Assembly: GCA_937127285.1 (NCBI GenBank)
Contig: CAKZLV010000042.1
Location: 1-33,494, forward strand
DNA: 33,494 nucleotides
Source: an uncultured Bacteroidota bacterium
Lineage (GTDB): Bacteria; Bacteroidota; Rhodothermia; Rhodothermales; Salinibacteraceae
Direction: 5' to 3'
Position 1 is the stretch's first letter. Each line of letters opens with the position of its first letter. The notes below the pieces were generated by a model. That model had not been told where the DNA came from, did not search any database, and saw nothing but the letters and a program-made list of their open reading frames with translations. Below, piece by piece: positions 1 to 7,110 of this stretch. Made by a program: the position numbers and the translations under genes.

Positions 1-25
1 CGACCCCGGAGCCTGCGTCCCGTCC

Positions 26-59
26 TCGGTAGTCGCCCCGACTCGGTAGTCGCCCTGAT
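26..59. repeat. 17-nt tandem repeat, 2 copies
   Basis: Two adjacent copies of a 17-nt unit, TCGGTAGTCGCCCCGAC, the second differing at its end. It lies in the gap before the rhodanese lipoprotein gene. No gene is visible in bases 1-147. It is the first of many unrelated short tandem repeats in the gaps of this window. Confidence 0.7.
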
Positions 60-147
60 TGCAGCAGACACCCGCCGCCCCGCCTGCACGGCCGGCCCGG
101 CCTCCGCTCGTTTTCTTCGGCTTTTTCGTTCCTCTCCGCTGCGCATC

Positions 148-714
148 ATGTCATCCGCCCTCGCCCGGCTTCGGTCCTGGCTCGTTCGCACGGGAACGGG
201 GTTGTCTCTCGTTCTCTGCTTCCTGCTCGTCCCGGCTGCCTGCACGCAGGACATGCGGTGGTCGGTCGTCGAGCGCATGATCGAGAGCGACTTTCCGTCG
301 GTGCCGCAGATCACGACCGACTCGCTGGCACGCCGGCTGCAGGAGGCTCCCGCCTCTCCGCCCGTTCTCCTCGACGCACGAGCGAAAGACGAGTACGCCG
401 TCAGTCATCTGCGCGGCGCCTACCGCATTGACCCGTCGTCGGCGTCGCATCCCGTGCTCGACACCCTTGATCGGGACGCCCCGGTGGTGGTCTACTGCTC
501 CGTCGGTTACCGGTCGGCCAAGGTGACGGCCGCGCTGCAGGAACGCGGCTTCACGCAGGTCGCCAACCTTAAAGGATCGATCTTCCGGTGGGCGAATGAG
601 GGCCGCCCGGTCGTGCGGGGCTCGACCGGAGTCCGCGAGGTGCATCCGTACGACCATACGTGGGGGACGCTTCTGAACGATTCGCTTCATGCCTACGAGC
701 CCACGGCGCCGTAA
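148..714 (+). CDS. Rhodanese-domain protein with N-terminal signal, probable lipoprotein
   Basis: The product is 188 aa. Residues 1-32 form a signal sequence: basic start, hydrophobic core LSLVLCFLLVPAA, then Cys32. The lipobox VPAAC is imperfect (Pro at -3), so lipidation is likely but not certain. Residues about 55-165 are a single rhodanese domain with the sulfur-carrying loop CSVGYRS; the catalytic Cys is Cys117 and the CxxGxR pattern is intact. Rhodaneses move sulfane sulfur between thiosulfate or persulfides and acceptors; here this would happen in the periplasm. The gene converges on the minus-strand sulfur genes that follow, which fits a role in the same chemistry. The ATG at 148 is chosen because the signal peptide starts directly after it. 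The family call is firm; the physiological substrate is unknown. Confidence 0.85.
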   Translation: MSSALARLRSWLVRTGTGLSLVLCFLLVPAACTQDMRWSVVERMIESDFPSVPQITTDSLARRLQEAPASPPVLLDARAKDEYAVSHLRGAYRIDPSSASHPVLDTLDRDAPVVVYCSVGYRSAKVTAALQERGFTQVANLKGSIFRWANEGRPVVRGSTGVREVHPYDHTWGTLLNDSLHAYEPTAP

Positions 715-736
715 CCACGCGGAAGCCGGATCGGGG

Positions 737-785
737 CCGAACAGGCGGCCTCGCCCCGAACAGGCGGCCTTGCACCGAACAGATC
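737..785. repeat. 19-nt tandem repeat, about 2.5 copies
   Basis: The unit is CCGAACAGGCGGCCTCGCC; copies start at 737, 756 and 775, the last incomplete. It fills the gap between two convergent genes (stops at 714 and 850). No T-tract terminator is visible there. Confidence 0.7.
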
Positions 786-849
786 CGTCGAAGAAACGGC
801 CCGGTGGCGGGGCGAGCGGGCGCGACCGAGAGCCGGGCGGGGAAGGGCG

Positions 850-1746
850 TCAGCGGTCGATCAGGCGCACGCCCTCCGCGGTCCATTCCACGTCGAACAC
901 GGGGAGATCCGGGGCGAGCAGAGACAGCGTCGTGGCCAGATGGTCGTCGGCGAGCGCGTGCTGCGTCCGGTGGAAGCGGGGCACGTCCGGCGGAGCCAGC
1001 CACCCATGATCGGCCAGAAACCGCAGGTGCTCTCCCTCCATGAATGCGGTTACCTCCGGGTGGTAGACGAAGAGCTGTCGCCGGTCGTAGTGCGGGTGGG
1101 GGAGCGGGGGAGGGGTATGCTGGCGACCGTGCATGCGAACGACCGCCTGCTCGGTGTGGGGCCCGATCAGCACGTCGAACGCGCAGCGCTCGTCCCCCTG
1201 CCAGACGCGCTGGATGAAGGCGCGGAGGAACGTCCGGAGGAGCCGTTCGCGGACGCGGTAGGTGCCGGGGTGGGCGGCGACGAGCCGGAGGTGCCCGCAG
1301 CCGATGAACGGAGGGTTTCCGAACACCTCGAGGATGGGGGGACGCAGGGAAGCGGGCGGGGAGCGGAGGAAGGCCGCCTGCTCCTGCCGAGATTCGGGCA
1401 GCGCGCTGCTCGGCGACGCAGCGGCGAGGTGGTCGCAGAGAAGGTCGACCGCATGGGTGTCGGAGTGCAGGTAGAAGAGGCCGAACCGGTCGAGGTAGGC
1501 GTCGAAGAGGGCTTCGACGTCCGCGTCGGTCAGTGTTCGGGCCAGGGCCGCCTCCAGAGCGCCGAGGAGGAGGACGAACAGCCCGGCATTGCCTCCCGGC
1601 GTGGCGGCTACGCAGTCGTGGTTGCGCCCATCCACGCACGCAACGGCTTGATCGCCGGCAAGGGCGCGAAGGTCGACCCACGCCACATCCGGGATCATCT
1701 CCTCCAGGTGGCGGACCAGGGTCGTGGGAGAGAGCGGGGGCATCAT
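850..1746 (-). CDS. Uncharacterised protein with a possible zeta-carbonic-anhydrase-like motif pattern
   Basis: The product is 298 aa from the ATG at 1746 (a second ATG follows immediately); the frame is open further upstream but that part is low-complexity and runs into tauE antisense. There is no signal peptide or membrane segment. I do not recognise the family with confidence. Several blocks resemble, from memory, cadmium/zeta-class carbonic anhydrases (CDCA): C37-V-D-G-R41 followed by TPGG (49-52), H94-S-D-T-H98, GCGH (149-152) and GPHTE (195-199). In CDCA the metal ligands are Cys, His and Cys placed in such blocks. Against this, about 50 residues separate the His and GCG blocks here, much more than I recall for CDCA. 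It lies 107 bp downstream of tauE on the same strand, so co-transcription is possible. That the gene is real is likely; the function is tentative. Confidence 0.6.
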   Translation of the reverse strand: MMPPLSPTTLVRHLEEMIPDVAWVDLRALAGDQAVACVDGRNHDCVAATPGGNAGLFVLLLGALEAALARTLTDADVEALFDAYLDRFGLFYLHSDTHAVDLLCDHLAAASPSSALPESRQEQAAFLRSPPASLRPPILEVFGNPPFIGCGHLRLVAAHPGTYRVRERLLRTFLRAFIQRVWQGDERCAFDVLIGPHTEQAVVRMHGRQHTPPPLPHPHYDRRQLFVYHPEVTAFMEGEHLRFLADHGWLAPPDVPRFHRTQHALADDHLATTLSLLAPDLPVFDVEWTAEGVRLIDR

Positions 1747-1783
1747 GGCAGCGGGGGAAGAGGGGGGCAGGAAGGGTTCGAGA

Positions 1784-1852
1784 GGCCCCGCCCGGTACGG
1801 CCCCGCCCGGTACGGCCTCTCCGGTACGGCCTGTCCGGTACGGCCCGCCGGG
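1784..1852. repeat. 14-15-nt tandem repeat, about 4.7 copies
   Basis: Units at 1784, 1799, 1814, 1828 and 1842 (last partial): two of GGCCCCGCCCGGTAC, then GGCCTCTCCGGTAC and GGCCTGTCCGGTAC. The array ends one base before the tauE stop codon (minus strand) and fills the gap to the next gene downstream. Confidence 0.8.
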
Positions 1853-1853
1853 T

Positions 1854-2609
1854 CTATCCGACGAGGGCGGCGGTGTTCTGAACCAGGATCACGACGCCCA
1901 TGAGCACGAGGAAGACGGCGAAGATGCGCTTCAGGCGCTGCTGCGGCACGTACTCGCCCATTTTCCCGCCGATGAAGCTGCCGACGATACCGATGGCGCC
2001 GAAGATCAACACGAGGTTCCAGTTGATGGAGAGGCCGGCCTGCTCCATCACGTCGATGTACTTGATGAAGCCGGTGATGCTCTTGAGCGCGATGATGCAG
2101 AGGCTGGTTCCGATGGCGAGGTGCATGGGGAGGCCGCCCAGCAGAACGAGGGCGGGAACGATCAAAAACCCGCCCCCGACTCCCACGATGCCGGTCAGCG
2201 CGCCGACGACGAGTCCGTCGGCCATGACCTTCCAGTACGTGCGTTTTCCGTCGCCCGAAAACGGGAGGTTGCGCCGGAACATGAGGACGGCGGCCATCAG
2301 CATCACGCCCGCGAAGATGGCCAGTTGCAGCGCGCCCGGCATGAATTGAGAGAGGTACGCCCCTCCGTACGACCCGGCCATGCCGGGCACGCCGAAGAGG
2401 AGGACGCTCCGCCAGTTGATCTGTTTCTTGAAGGCAAACGGGAGGGCACCGACGAGACTGATGATGGTGACGATGCCGAGGGACTCGGCGATGGCCAGTT
2501 TGTCGGGCTCTCCGACCAGATAGACCAGGACGGGAACGGTGAGGATGGATCCTCCGGATCCCAGAAGACCGAGAACGAGACCGACGAGAAGCGCACCGAA
2601 CCAGGCCAT
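1854..2609 (-). CDS. TauE/SafE family membrane permease (sulfite/sulfur anion exporter family)
   Basis: The product is 251 aa from the ATG at 2609, giving MAWFGALLVGLVLGLLGSGG, which matches the usual family start; the 26 residues available upstream are not membrane-like. About eight hydrophobic segments are present in two halves. The glycine-rich motif GLLGSGGSILTVP in the first helix recurs as GIVGVGGGFLIVPAL in the second half, the hallmark TauE/SafE repeat. Family members export sulfite or organosulfonates across the inner membrane. Between a persulfide-dioxygenase-like gene upstream and a rhodanese gene beyond, export of sulfite made by persulfide oxidation is the natural inference. Substrate is not determined by the sequence. 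Confidence 0.88.
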   Translation of the reverse strand: MAWFGALLVGLVLGLLGSGGSILTVPVLVYLVGEPDKLAIAESLGIVTIISLVGALPFAFKKQINWRSVLLFGVPGMAGSYGGAYLSQFMPGALQLAIFAGVMLMAAVLMFRRNLPFSGDGKRTYWKVMADGLVVGALTGIVGVGGGFLIVPALVLLGGLPMHLAIGTSLCIIALKSITGFIKYIDVMEQAGLSINWNLVLIFGAIGIVGSFIGGKMGEYVPQQRLKRIFAVFLVLMGVVILVQNTAALVG

Positions 2610-2732
2610 AGACGGGAAGCAAGCGGGCGAGGCGGGAGGAGGGGACGAACGCCAGACGACGAGATCGGGACGAGAACCAGAGGGCACGGGTCCGGATCAC
2701 CGGTCCCGGTCTCCGGGCTGAGAGGAGATCGT

Positions 2733-2786
2733 GGGTGAAGCACCGCAGGAGTAAGCACAGGGTTGAGTACAGGGTAAAGCACCGCA
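2733..2786. repeat. 12-15-nt imperfect tandem repeat, 4 units
   Basis: Units GGGTGAAGCACCGCA (2733), GGAGTAAGCACA (2748), GGGTTGAGTACA (2760) and GGGTAAAGCACCGCA (2772). It lies in the 470-bp gap (2610-3079) between two minus-strand genes. Besides this repeat and the hairpin at 2833-2868 I see nothing in that gap. Confidence 0.6.
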
Positions 2787-2832
2787 GGGCGGGGCGCTGG
2801 GGCGCTCAGACGGCGGAGTGCTCCAAAACGGC

Positions 2833-2868
2833 GGAGCGGTCCGATTTGCAAAGAAATCGGACCGCTCC
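2833..2868 (-). terminator. Perfect 15-bp inverted repeat, candidate terminator
   Basis: Arms 2833-2847 and 2854-2868 are perfectly complementary (GGAGCGGTCCGATTT and its complement) around the 6-nt loop GCAAAG. It lies 211 bp past the stop of the minus-strand dioxygenase gene. Read on the minus strand the stem is followed by GCCGTTTTG, a weak T-run, so a terminator is plausible. The symmetry is unusually long for the local gaps; a protein-binding palindrome or remnant of a small mobile repeat is also possible. Confidence 0.5.
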
Positions 2869-3079
2869 AGCCCTGTGTGGGGACCTGCATCGGGTCCTGT
2901 CCAGGCTCCGGGGCGCCCCGGAGCATGCCTGGTGGACGTGCGTCAGGCAAAGGATCGACCTCCGGGAACATCGACCCGAGACAGGGATCGACCTCCCCTC
3001 GGGCGGTGCGCCCGGCGAACGGCGTGCTCGACGCCGTCCCCGCCGGTCGGCCCGGAGGCGGGAGGCCGGTCCTCCGGAG

Positions 3080-4534
3080 TTAGACGATGGCGGCGGTGCG
3101 CTTCTCCGTTGTCCGGTCGGCAAACACGTCGTTGACGTACTTGACGCGGCGACCGGTCTTCTTCAAAAACGACGACGCAACGGCCGCGCGCCGGCCGGTT
3201 GCGCAGTGCACGAGCAGCGTCTTGTCGGTCGGGAGGTCGGCCGCGTACTCGGGCATTCGCGTGTACGAAGCATTCAGCGCCCCCTCGACGTGCTCTTCGT
3301 CGAATTCCGACTTGTAGCGGACGTCCAGAACGACGTTCTCTTCGTCTTCCAGAAGTCCGTCGACGTCGTCGAAGGTGATCTCGTCGATGCTTTCCGTCTC
3401 GCCGCCCTCGAGGAAGTACCGGTCCAGCGTTTCGAGGTCGGCAAAGCCGACGACGTTGTCGTATCCGATGCGCACCAGGTCGCGCACGGCCTCCTCGACG
3501 TCGTCCTCGTCAATAAGGAGGACGATAGGCTGGGTCTCGTCTTCGAGGAGCGACCCGACGTAGGTGTTGAAGGTCTTCCCGAACGGCGTGTAGAGGGCGC
3601 CCGGGACGTGGTGCCGCATGAAGGCGGAGCGGTCGAGGCGCGTGTCCAGAATGACGGCTTCGTCGTTCTGGGCGACGTCTTCCAGCTCCCGCCGCGTGAG
3701 TTCCTGGGGGGAGGGAAGATTGCCCAGCACCGGCGCGCCCATCTTGTTGTCGCGCTTCATCCGGGCGAAGTAGATCTGCGGCTCGGGCTGGCCTTCCAGG
3801 ATCGCGTCGACGAACGTGTCTTCGTCTTCCCGAGCGGCGTCAATCATGGGGTTGAACTGCTTCTCATACCCGATGGTCGACTGCGGCACGGCGCCGAGGG
3901 CTTTGCCGCACGCCGAGCCGGCACCGTGGGCGGGCCACACCTGCAGGTAGTCCGGCATGTCGAGGAAGCGCTGCACGGACTGGTACAGGGTGCGCGCGGA
4001 GGGGCCCATCGCGCCTTCCACCTTGGCGGCCGATTCCAGAAGGTCCGGGCGGCCGAGGTCGCCGACGAAGACGAAGTCGCCGGTCACGATGCCCATCGAC
4101 TCGTCCGCGCCGCCGCCCTTGTCGGTGACGAGAAAAGACAGGTGCTCGGGCGTGTGGCCGGGCGTGTGGACGGCTTCAATCTCGATGTTCCCGATCGTGA
4201 TGACGTCTCCGTCGTAAAGGAACTCGTAGTTGTACTCGCCGCCGGCTTCGCGCGGCTCCTTCACCCACTCGTACTTCCAGTTTTCGTCTCCCTCGTCGGA
4301 GAGATACAGCTTGGTGTCGAAGCGCTCCGCAAACTCGCGGGCGCCGGAGAGGAAGTCGGCGTGGATGTGCGTCTCGGTCACCGCCACGATGTCGACGCCT
4401 TCCTCCTCGGCGAGCTCGACGTACTGGTCGATGTCACGCTCGGGGTCGACCACAAGGGCCTCCCCGGTTTCCTGGCACCCGATGAGGTAGGCGTACTGCG
4501 CGAGCTTCTCGTCAAAGATCTGTCGGAATAGCAT
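3080..4534 (-). CDS. Persulfide-dioxygenase-like MBL-fold protein with two rhodanese domains
   Basis: The product is 484 aa from the ATG at 4534, where MLFRQIFDEKLAQYAYLIGC is the typical family N-terminus. Residues 1-265 are an ETHE1/PDO-type metallo-beta-lactamase domain: metal ligands H56-I-H58-A-D60, H123 in HTPGH, D153 in TGDF and H203 in PAHG. Persulfide dioxygenases oxidise glutathione persulfide to sulfite with a single non-heme iron. Rhodanese domain 1 (about 280-375) has LLIDEDD where the active-site Cys loop should be, so it is probably inactive. Rhodanese domain 2 (about 385-470) has an intact HCATGRR loop with Cys444. No signal peptide, so cytoplasmic. The 141-bp leader carries a palindromic site (4675-4688) also found before the YeeE gene. 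The protein is rich in Asp/Glu, as in halophiles. Family call firm; exact substrate inferred. Confidence 0.88.
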   Translation of the reverse strand: MLFRQIFDEKLAQYAYLIGCQETGEALVVDPERDIDQYVELAEEEGVDIVAVTETHIHADFLSGAREFAERFDTKLYLSDEGDENWKYEWVKEPREAGGEYNYEFLYDGDVITIGNIEIEAVHTPGHTPEHLSFLVTDKGGGADESMGIVTGDFVFVGDLGRPDLLESAAKVEGAMGPSARTLYQSVQRFLDMPDYLQVWPAHGAGSACGKALGAVPQSTIGYEKQFNPMIDAAREDEDTFVDAILEGQPEPQIYFARMKRDNKMGAPVLGNLPSPQELTRRELEDVAQNDEAVILDTRLDRSAFMRHHVPGALYTPFGKTFNTYVGSLLEDETQPIVLLIDEDDVEEAVRDLVRIGYDNVVGFADLETLDRYFLEGGETESIDEITFDDVDGLLEDEENVVLDVRYKSEFDEEHVEGALNASYTRMPEYAADLPTDKTLLVHCATGRRAAVASSFLKKTGRRVKYVNDVFADRTTEKRTAAIV

Positions 4535-4666
4535 GGTAGCGTGGATGGATGTTGGGGCAGAAAGGAGGAGCGAGTCAGGGGGCCTTTCCGGATCGCCCGC
4601 GGAAAGGCTACGGGGGCGATACGTGGAAGAGGGACCGGAACGAATCGGAACCGGTTCCGCCTCTTC

Positions 4667-4688
4667 TGTCAATGCATGTTATAACATG
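4667..4688 (-). promoter_or_regulatory. Palindromic operator candidate beside a TTGACA box
   Basis: CATGTTATAACATG (4675-4688) is a perfect 14-bp palindrome, AT-rich against a GC-rich background. On the minus strand TTGACA (4672-4667) follows it directly, a good -35 match, although no clear -10 is seen 16-18 nt further on. A near-identical site lies upstream of the YeeE gene at 6112-6125. No regulator gene is in the window; sulfur-responsive ArsR-type repressors are one possible class. Confidence 0.55.
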
Positions 4689-4793
4689 TCCGTCACGTGT
4701 TATCGTTCCGATCCGGAGAGAAAGGGGAACCGGCACCGACGGAGCCGCGCGGAACGCGGCTCGAATCCGACCGACCTCGAGGCCGACTCACCC

Positions 4794-4838
4794 CGGCACC
4801 GACCGATCCGACACCGACCCATCCGGCACCGACCGATC
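4794..4838. repeat. 15-nt tandem repeat, 3 copies
   Basis: CGGCACCGACCGATC at 4794 and 4824, with the variant CGACACCGACCCATC at 4809. It sits in the 353-bp gap between the second YeeE half-gene and the dioxygenase gene, which otherwise holds only the palindrome at 4675-4688. Confidence 0.8.
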
Positions 4839-4887
4839 CCAACGGGGAGCGAGGCCGACGCGGACACCGGCGTCTGACCGGGGTCGA

Positions 4888-5367
4888 TCAGTGCGGGAGG
4901 TGCGGCTTTACCTGTCCGTACGTCCAGGCGCCCAGGATCGCGGCGCCGAGGCCCACGAACATCGGGGTGATGCCGGCGCCGATGAGCGCGTAGATGGGCC
5001 CGGGGCACGCGCCCAGGAGTCCCCAGCCGAGACCGAAGACGATGCCGCCCAGGATCTGATTCGTTCCGCGGCGGAACGGCTTGTCCGAAATCTGGATCGG
5101 CTCCCCCCGGATCGTTCGCGCGTTCGTCCGCTGAAGGATCTGAATCGAGAGGGCGCCGACAGCAATGGCCGATCCGATGATTCCGTACATGTGGAAGGAC
5201 TGGAAGCGAAACATCTCCTGAATCCGAAACCAGGACACAACCTCGCTCTTGATCAAAACGATCCCGAAGAAGGTGCCCAGGAGCAGGTACAGGAGGGCGT
5301 CGCTCCACCGAACGACGGGAGCAGCGCGCTGAGGCGAGGTCGGGGACGGGGTGGCGGTGGAAGGCAT
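4888..5367 (-). CDS. YeeE/YedE half-transporter, second subunit (DUF6691-like)
   Basis: The product is 159 aa from the ATG at 5367; the open frame continues upstream but those 42 residues are not conserved-looking. About four membrane segments. The YeeE/YedE signature GLGWGLLGACPGP (residues 112-124) contains Cys121. In full-length YeeE proteins such membrane cysteines guide thiosulfate through the membrane by relay. In many bacteria the protein is split into two adjacent half-size genes; this is the C-terminal-type half, 148 bp downstream of its partner on the same strand. The pair probably imports thiosulfate or a related sulfur species. Pairing and motif make the family call firm. Confidence 0.85.
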   Translation of the reverse strand: MPSTATPSPTSPQRAAPVVRWSDALLYLLLGTFFGIVLIKSEVVSWFRIQEMFRFQSFHMYGIIGSAIAVGALSIQILQRTNARTIRGEPIQISDKPFRRGTNQILGGIVFGLGWGLLGACPGPIYALIGAGITPMFVGLGAAILGAWTYGQVKPHLPH

Positions 5368-5515
5368 GAGAACGAAGGGTCGAAACGTCGAGAGAAGGAG
5401 GAAAGCACGGAGCGCAAACGGCCGAGGGCACGTCCAGGCCCGGGTTCCGGCCCGGAGACGGGAGGTTTTGTCGGACTCTGCCGGTCGCCCCACCGACCGC
5501 TGCGGCAGACCGCTC

Positions 5516-6076
5516 TTACAGCAGGGCGGGGAGAATCACGTAGGTGGTGAACAGGCCGCCGATGAAGAAGCCGATGACCGCAATCAGGGAGGCGCGCTGA
5601 AAGGTGGCCATTCCCATAATCGCGTGTCCGGAGGTACAGCCGCCGGCGTACCGGGCTCCGAACCCGACCAGAAAGCCGCCCAGACCCAAGACGGCCCATC
5701 CGGCGGGCGTCGACAGGCTGGACCAGCTAAAGAGTTCCGGGGGGACGAGGCCGCTGAAGTCGGACAGACCAAGAGCGCCCAGGTCTGCCTTCGTCGCCGC
5801 CGAGATCCCGGTCGGGCCGCCGCCCCCGAGTACCTGTACGGCAAGAAAGCCGCCCAGCAGCACACCCAGCACGAAGAGCAGGTTCCAGAGGCCCTTTTCC
5901 TTCCAATCGTATCGGAAGTACTCGGCGCCTCCGGGCACGGTGGCTGCGCACATGTGCTTCAAACTGGACGAGATCCCGAACGCCTTGCCGGTGAGAACCA
6001 GAAGGAGAGGGATCATCAGCCCGATCACCGGGCCGGCCACGTACCAGGGCCACGACGCTGTCAGAACATCCATCAT
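5516..6076 (-). CDS. YeeE/YedE half-transporter, first subunit
   Basis: The product is 186 aa, starting with two Met codons (6076, 6073). About five membrane segments. The family motif RYAGGCTSGHAIMG (residues 142-155) holds Cys147; Cys43 in KHMCAA is a second conserved-type cysteine. With the following gene it forms the two halves of a YeeE/YedE transporter, a family whose characterised member takes up thiosulfate. The palindrome CATGTTATAACAAG lies about 36 bp before the start, inside the likely promoter, which suggests repression or induction together with the dioxygenase gene further on. Confidence 0.88.
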   Translation of the reverse strand: MMDVLTASWPWYVAGPVIGLMIPLLLVLTGKAFGISSSLKHMCAATVPGGAEYFRYDWKEKGLWNLLFVLGVLLGGFLAVQVLGGGGPTGISAATKADLGALGLSDFSGLVPPELFSWSSLSTPAGWAVLGLGGFLVGFGARYAGGCTSGHAIMGMATFQRASLIAVIGFFIGGLFTTYVILPALL

Positions 6077-6111
6077 ACCCAGCCGCGCAAGCGGCAGTCT
6101 GTCTGTTGTAT

Positions 6112-6125
6112 CATGTTATAACAAG
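6112..6125 (-). promoter_or_regulatory. Operator candidate CATGTTATAACAAG
   Basis: This 14-mer has a perfect 10-bp palindromic core TGTTATAACA (6114-6123) and one mismatched outer pair. It differs in one base from the perfect palindrome at 4675-4688. It lies 36-49 bp upstream of the first YeeE start, where a regulator would overlap the promoter. I noticed no third copy. Confidence 0.55.
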
Positions 6126-6330
6126 CAAGATCGCTCCCACGTATTCGCCATGGGTTGATAGGTTCCTGTGCTTCATCTTCTTTTAACCAACTGGGATCCG
6201 GAGGTTGTCCCGGTCGACTTCTTCTCCGTCCGGACGGAACGCACAAGGAGCCCGATCACGGCCGGGCTTCGACCTCCGAGGGGCGCAATCGAGGCGCAGG
6301 CGGCGACGGGATGGAGATTTCTGCGTATTC

Positions 6331-6374
6331 TTCCGGCGTTGACTCTTCCGGCGCTGACTCTTCCGGCGTTGACT
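6331..6374. repeat. 15-nt tandem repeat, about 3 copies
   Basis: TTCCGGCGTTGACTC at 6331 and 6346 (one change, T to C) and a 14-nt partial copy at 6361. It lies immediately after the stop of the zinc-ribbon gene (minus strand), in the 318-bp gap before the YeeE promoter. Confidence 0.8.
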
Positions 6375-6394
6375 GCACCGGGCAATCCGTCGGG

Positions 6395-6673
6395 TCAGGC
6401 CTGACCGTCCATCCCGTCCGTCTCCGCAGCGTCGGGTTCGGCTTCTGGGCCGACGCCAATGGCCCGGGCGGAGAAGTGGAGGAGGTGAGCGCAGTACTTG
6501 CACTCCACGTTGACGAGGTGGCGGACGGCGTCGGGACCGGTGTCGATCGAAACTTCGGTGAGGTCGGGCAGAACCCGCAGGTTGGACGCGCCGCAGACCG
6601 GGCATTTCGGGGCCTGACCCCGGGTGTTGAGGTGGGTGGCGACGGTCTGCTGCTGGTCGGGGGTGAGGGGCAT
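6395..6673 (-). CDS. Small zinc-ribbon protein of unknown function
   Basis: The product is 92 aa. CPVC (Cys24, Cys27) and CKYC (Cys58, Cys61) form a four-cysteine zinc ribbon with about 30 residues between knuckles. The segment after the second knuckle, AHLLHFSARAIG, looks like the final strand and helix. The C-terminal 20 residues are acidic and disordered. Such proteins can bind nucleic acids or act as scaffolds, but nothing here says which. It stands alone on the minus strand, with a 437-bp gap to the divergent thioesterase gene. Confidence 0.7.
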   Translation of the reverse strand: MPLTPDQQQTVATHLNTRGQAPKCPVCGASNLRVLPDLTEVSIDTGPDAVRHLVNVECKYCAHLLHFSARAIGVGPEAEPDAAETDGMDGQA

Positions 6674-7110
6674 AGACGATCCGAGTCGTTCGGTACGGTA
6701 CAGGGAAGCGAGAAGCAGTCACGGATGTCTGCAAACGACCCAGTCGGTGCCCGGTTCGCCCCTCGCCGCGTACCGGCGATCCACGGGACGAACGATCGGG
6801 CGCCGTCTCCACACTCGGACAGAGAACCCGGTTGCGGATCGAGCGGGCTGACAGCCCGGCACCGGGCCTGCCGAGGCGACAGAACGGGGGTCCGACCGCG
6901 GGCCGGAGGTGCGACGCAGAGATCGCGGCTACCGCACGCCTCCTGTCACATGGACAGGAATGCAGTGGTGGCACCGTTTTGGATCTGTGTACTCCTCGCA
7001 TACAATCGACACCGTGCTCGCACCGCTGTGCACGCGGTTCGTGCCGCGCAGGAATCTCCGCACGGCACGATTGCGGAAACCCGCTGGCTCCTGCACAATC
7101 CCCTTCCATT
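6674..7110. other. Divergent intergenic gap with no recognised feature
   Basis: The gap lies between the start of the zinc-ribbon gene (minus) and the thioesterase gene (plus), so it must hold both promoters. A small hairpin CGGGCT-GAC-AGCCCG is at 6844-6858. The frames open across it give low-complexity, Arg/Pro-rich translations that do not look like proteins. I see no tRNA or other structured RNA. Confidence 0.4.

Noticed and set aside
850..2700. A single 616-residue protein on the minus strand.
   Set aside because: Its first half runs antisense-like through tauE in another frame and the tandem repeat at 1784-1852; only the part from 1746 looks like a protein.
7020..7110. tRNA-like fold upstream of the thioesterase.
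   Set aside because: Short GC hairpins occur, but no acceptor stem, T-loop GTTCRA or anticodon arrangement fits.
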